DNA from: JBEIFW01 sp044370695
Lineage (GTDB): Bacteria > Actinomycetota > Acidimicrobiia > Acidimicrobiales > Ilumatobacteraceae
Length of the DNA: 8,438 nt
Assembly: GCA_044370695.1 (NCBI GenBank)
Contig: JBILVB010000161.1
Coordinates: 1 to 8,438, forward strand
Direction: 5' to 3'
Positions 5,653 through 8,438 of the stretch are shown here, one piece after another (position 1 is the stretch's first letter; every line of letters begins with the position of its first letter). A program made the position numbers and the translations under genes. The notes below the pieces were generated by a model. That model searched no databases, was not told where the DNA came from, and was given only the letters and a program-made list of their open reading frames with translations.

Positions 5653-6564
5653 ATGCCCGACCTTCGATCGCAGGAGCCCGTGATGAGCCCCGACGACACC
5701 AGCACGGCGCCGACGAACGCGCCCGTTGCGATACCACGGGTGCAAGCCCGTACGACCGAGGTCGAGGCGACCCCGTCGGGCGATGCCGTGTTCGACCTGT
5801 CGGGGCTCTCGGTGTACTACGGCACGTTCAAGGCGGTGCGAGACGTCACCTTGTCGGTGTTCCGCAACGAGATCACCGCCTTCATCGGTCCGTCCGGCTG
5901 CGGGAAGACGACCGTTCTGCGCTGCTTCAACCGGATGAACGACCTCATCGCCGGCGCACGGGTCGAGGGTGGCCTCACCTATCACGGTCAGGACCTCTAC
6001 GCCCCGACGGTGTCGGCCACCGAGGTGCGGCGCCACGTGGGGATGGTGTTCCAGAAGCCGAACCCGTTCCCGAAGAGCATCTACGACAACATCGCGTTCG
6101 GTCCTCGCATCAACGGGGTACGCAAGAAAGCCGAGCTCGACGCGATCGTCGAGCGGTCGTTGAAGGGTGCCGCCCTGTGGGACGAGGTGAAGGATCGTCT
6201 GAAGGGTTCGGCGCTCGGCCTGTCGGGTGGTCAGCAGCAGCGGTTGTGCATCGCCCGGACGATCGCAGTCGAGCCGGAGGTGGTGCTCATGGACGAGCCG
6301 TGCTCCGCGCTCGATCCGATCGCAACCGCTCGGATCGAGGAGCTCATGCAGGAGCTCAAGCAGCGCTACACGATCATCATCGTCACGCACAACATGCAGC
6401 AGGCGGCACGCGCGTCGGATCGAACGGCGTTCTACACCGCAGAGGTGAACCCGAGTGGGGACCGCCGCACGGGTGTGCTCGTCGAGTACGACCGCACCGA
6501 GAAGATCTTCTCGAACCCGGCCGACGAACGTACCGAGAACTACGTGACCGGGCGGTTCGGCTGA
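5653..6564 (+). CDS. pstB: Phosphate ABC transporter, ATP-binding subunit PstB
   Basis: PstB hydrolyses ATP on the cytoplasmic face to drive phosphate import through PstCA. From the ATG at 5653 it has 303 residues. All ABC motifs are intact: Walker A GPSGCGKTT (79-87), Q-loop Gln134 in MVFQKPNPFP (131-140), signature LSGGQQQR (190-197), Walker B VVLMDEP (210-216), D-loop SALD (218-221) and the switch His246. The PstB-specific features FQKPNPFP and the ending ENYVTGRFG are present. Against E. coli PstB there are about 40 extra, probably disordered N-terminal residues and a short insertion near 262-274 (AEVNPSGDRRTG). The start is uncertain: GTG 5644, ATG 5653 and ATG 5683 share the frame, and the best Shine-Dalgarno pairing supports 5653. 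Its TGA overlaps the phoU ATG by one base. Confidence 0.95.
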   Translation: MPDLRSQEPVMSPDDTSTAPTNAPVAIPRVQARTTEVEATPSGDAVFDLSGLSVYYGTFKAVRDVTLSVFRNEITAFIGPSGCGKTTVLRCFNRMNDLIAGARVEGGLTYHGQDLYAPTVSATEVRRHVGMVFQKPNPFPKSIYDNIAFGPRINGVRKKAELDAIVERSLKGAALWDEVKDRLKGSALGLSGGQQQRLCIARTIAVEPEVVLMDEPCSALDPIATARIEELMQELKQRYTIIIVTHNMQQAARASDRTAFYTAEVNPSGDRRTGVLVEYDRTEKIFSNPADERTENYVTGRFG

Positions 6565-7283
6565 TGGCCTCCGTCGACGCCAGACCGAACTTCCACCACG
6601 AGCTCGAGCAGGTCCACGAGGAACTGGTCCGCCTGGCGTCTGCCGTCGTGGAGTTGATCCCCCGGGTGACGGCGGTGATCCTCGAGGGCGACCTGGTAGA
6701 GGCCGACCGCATCGTGCAGGCCGACGACGAGATCGACGCCCGAGCGATCGACATCGAGGAGCGCTGCTACCGGCTCCTCGTGCTGCAGCAGCCGATGGCG
6801 AAGGATCTTCGGCGCATCGTCGCCGCCATCAAGATGGTGGCCGACATCGAACGCTCCGCCGACCTCTGCGTGAACATCTGCAAAGCGGCGAGGCGGATCT
6901 ACGGCAAGTCGCTCGACCCCCGGATGCGCGGGGTGCTGCATCGCATGTCCGAGCAGGCGCAGATCCTCTATCGGTGCGCCGTCGAGGCGTACGCCGACGA
7001 CGACGCGCCCCTCGGCGCAGCGATCCGGGACATGGACGACTTGCTCGACGGTCTCCAGACGGAGTTCATGCGAACGTTGTTCGAGAGCCACAACGCCGGG
7101 CTGACCGACTTGCAGGTGGGGGTTCAGCTCGCCCTCGTCTGCCGCTTCTACGAGCGCATCGGTGACCATGCCGTCAGCCTGGGGGAGCGGGTCCGCTACA
7201 TCGTGACGGGGTGGATGCCCGAGCAGGCCGGCGCAGCGCGGCATCGCCAGGCGCAGGCGGCGGAGCCCGACGAACCCCAGTGA
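6564..7283 (+). CDS. phoU: Phosphate-specific transport regulator PhoU
   Basis: PhoU is a cytoplasmic helical protein that restrains the Pho response when phosphate is plentiful, by contact with the Pst transporter and the sensor kinase; it does not transport phosphate itself. The 239 residues match the usual size and the two-repeat helical pattern. Each half has a PhoU metal-binding-type motif of the E/DxxxD class: DIERSAD (94-100) and YERIGDHAVSLGE (196-208). KDLRRIVAAIKMVADIERSA (80-99) is highly typical. The last 20 residues are polar (QAGAARHRQAQAAEPDEPQ) and probably flexible. The ATG at 6564 shares its A with the pstB stop (TGATG), with only a weak GGCGG upstream, so translation is probably coupled to pstB. 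The stop overlaps the start of the kinase gene. Confidence 0.95.
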   Translation: MASVDARPNFHHELEQVHEELVRLASAVVELIPRVTAVILEGDLVEADRIVQADDEIDARAIDIEERCYRLLVLQQPMAKDLRRIVAAIKMVADIERSADLCVNICKAARRIYGKSLDPRMRGVLHRMSEQAQILYRCAVEAYADDDAPLGAAIRDMDDLLDGLQTEFMRTLFESHNAGLTDLQVGVQLALVCRFYERIGDHAVSLGERVRYIVTGWMPEQAGAARHRQAQAAEPDEPQ

Positions 7284-8438
7284 TCGTCGTCGGGCTCGTC
7301 ATCGTCGCCCTGCTGGGGTTCATGGCTGGCGGGCTCACGCTTCGGTGGCTATGCACCCGGTCGGCCGCCGCACTCGCGACCCGAGTCGCCGGCGACGCCG
7401 TGCTCACCGACGACTTCGCAAGCGTCCTTTCGAAGATCGAACGGCATGTCGCCGCGCGTGAGATCGAACTTGCGCGATCGCTCGACCACGAGGCGCGAAC
7501 CCGCACTGCGCTGGATGCATTGCCGATCGGGGTGGTGCTGGCCGGCCCGGACGGGTGGGACGTCCGCAACCGGGTGGCCGAGCACCTCCTCGGGGTCCGC
7601 CACGCCGACGCCCTCGTCGCCGAAGCCGTCCGCACGATGGTCGGCGTCGCGCTCGATGGCGGGAGCCGAACGCAGGTGCTCGATCTGCACGGCCCGCCGC
7701 GCCGCCGCATCGTCGTCACCGGGATCCCCGTCGGCGAGCCGAGCGCGGCGACGGCGCTCGTCGTCGTCGAGGACGTGAGCGAACGGGCCCGACTCGAAGC
7801 GATGCGCACGGACTTCGTCGCGAACATCAGCCACGAACTGCGCACGCCGGTCGGCGCGATGGCCCTTCTGGCGGAGACGCTGCAGGGCGAGCGCGATCCG
7901 GACCTCGTCGACCGTCTGAGCACGAAGCTGGTCGCCGAGGCCCACCGCCTCACCCGCACCATCGAAGACCTCCTCGAGCTCTCCCGGATCGAGGTCGGCG
8001 ACCAACCGCTCAAGTCGGTGGTCGAGGTCGGCGAGGTCGTCGACGACAGCCTCGACCGCGTCCGACATCTCGCCGAGGAGCGCCGCGTCCGAGTCGGCGT
8101 CGATCCTGCCGTCCGGCGGCTCACCGTGATCGGCGACCGCCCGCAGCTCGTGTCGGCGATCGCCAATCTCGTGGAGAATGCGATCAAGTACTCCGACCCG
8201 GGCTCCGCCGTCGACGTGGGCGCGATCGTCGTCGGGTCGTGGGTGGAGATCTCGGTGACCGATCGCGGGATCGGCATCCCCAGCCGTGACCTCGAACGGG
8301 TCTTCGAACGCTTCTATCGCGTCGACAAGGGTCGTGGCCGGGACACGGGCGGCACCGGTCTCGGGTTGGCGATCGTGCGTCACGTCGCGACCAATCACGG
8401 TGGGTCGGTGCGGGTCCGTTCCGAGGAAGGACTCGGCT
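7280..8438 (+). CDS. senX3: SenX3/PhoR-type phosphate sensor histidine kinase, 3' end missing
   Basis: The frame has no stop from the GTG at 7280 to the window edge, giving 386 residues. One hydrophobic segment (about 2-22) anchors the protein with almost nothing outside the membrane, so it probably does not sense an external ligand directly. Residues about 77-165 look like a PAS domain. The kinase core is complete up to the edge: H-box FVANISHELRTP (179-190) with His185 as the phosphorylation site, N-box NLVENAIKYS (296-305), G1 DRGIGIP (328-334), F-box FERFYRVD (342-349) and G2 GGTGLGLAI (357-365). The stretch SHELRTPVGAMALLAE closely matches M. tuberculosis SenX3 from memory. About 10-40 residues should be missing. 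GTG was preferred to the ATG at 7322 because the later start would cut the membrane segment. The GTGA overlap with phoU implies coupling. The name phoR would serve equally well. Confidence 0.92.
   Translation, partial: MIVVGLVIVALLGFMAGGLTLRWLCTRSAAALATRVAGDAVLTDDFASVLSKIERHVAAREIELARSLDHEARTRTALDALPIGVVLAGPDGWDVRNRVAEHLLGVRHADALVAEAVRTMVGVALDGGSRTQVLDLHGPPRRRIVVTGIPVGEPSAATALVVVEDVSERARLEAMRTDFVANISHELRTPVGAMALLAETLQGERDPDLVDRLSTKLVAEAHRLTRTIEDLLELSRIEVGDQPLKSVVEVGEVVDDSLDRVRHLAEERRVRVGVDPAVRRLTVIGDRPQLVSAIANLVENAIKYSDPGSAVDVGAIVVGSWVEISVTDRGIGIPSRDLERVFERFYRVDKGRGRDTGGTGLGLAIVRHVATNHGGSVRVRSEEGLG

Noticed and set aside
3693..5705. Minus-strand open frame of 670 codons opposite pstC and pstA
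   Set aside because: Its translation is low-complexity, rich in Arg, Asp, Gly and His, with no recognisable domain. The opposite strand carries pstC and pstA with clear motifs. Such frames are a side effect of high GC.
6177..6563. In-frame extension of phoU back to 6177
   Set aside because: This stretch lies inside pstB in another frame and translates to low-complexity sequence; PhoU homology begins at the ATG at 6564.
7174..8398. Long minus-strand open frames opposite the histidine kinase
   Set aside because: The plus strand has an uninterrupted kinase frame with all H, N, G1, F and G2 boxes; the antisense products are Ser/Arg- or Asp/Arg-rich without domains.
1..8438. Mobile elements, CRISPR arrays, tRNA/rRNA genes or defence systems
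   Set aside because: I saw no transposase, terminal repeats, spaced direct repeats, RNA gene signatures or defence domains. All long stretches are covered by ordinary genes.

Overview
The window reads as the chromosome of a high-GC Gram-positive bacterium, most likely an actinobacterium and possibly of the class Acidimicrobiia. The basis is strong G/C bias at third codon positions, several GTG starts, a lipoprotein with a Thr/Ala-rich linker, and a sensor kinase whose core closely resembles mycobacterial SenX3. The class-level placement is inference from style and was not tested.

Layout: (1) Bases 1-1150, + strand: 3' part of a CYTH-CHAD protein whose start lies outside the window. (2) Bases 1147-2313, - strand: a membrane-anchored SppA-type signal peptide peptidase, convergent with the CHAD gene; the two stop codons share one CTAG. 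(3) Bases 2314-2518: divergent control region with two pairs of GTTCA-type 7-mers at 11-bp period, resembling actinobacterial Pho boxes. (4) Bases 2519-7283, + strand: the complete high-affinity phosphate transport cluster pstS-pstC-pstA-pstB-phoU. A perfect 16-bp hairpin separates pstS from pstC; from pstC onward the genes are packed with gaps of 3 and about 10 bases and one overlap. (5) Bases 7280-8438, + strand: a SenX3/PhoR-type histidine kinase that overlaps the phoU stop codon and runs off the right edge. A response regulator gene probably follows outside the window.

How the genes work together: PstS captures phosphate outside the cell, PstC/PstA form the membrane channel, and PstB drives transport with ATP. 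PhoU is expected to link the transporter's state to the adjacent kinase, which would phosphorylate a PhoB/RegX3-type regulator acting on Pho boxes such as those before pstS. Uptake, signal relay and sensor therefore sit in one transcription unit. The CHAD protein upstream is probably linked to polyphosphate, so the whole locus may have a phosphate/polyphosphate theme; sppA fits this theme least.

The main content is a known system. The points most worth a second look are the intercistronic hairpin, the Pho-box pairs, the altered CYTH signature in the CHAD protein, the fusion of a SenX3-type sensor to the pst-phoU unit, and sppA sharing the control region.
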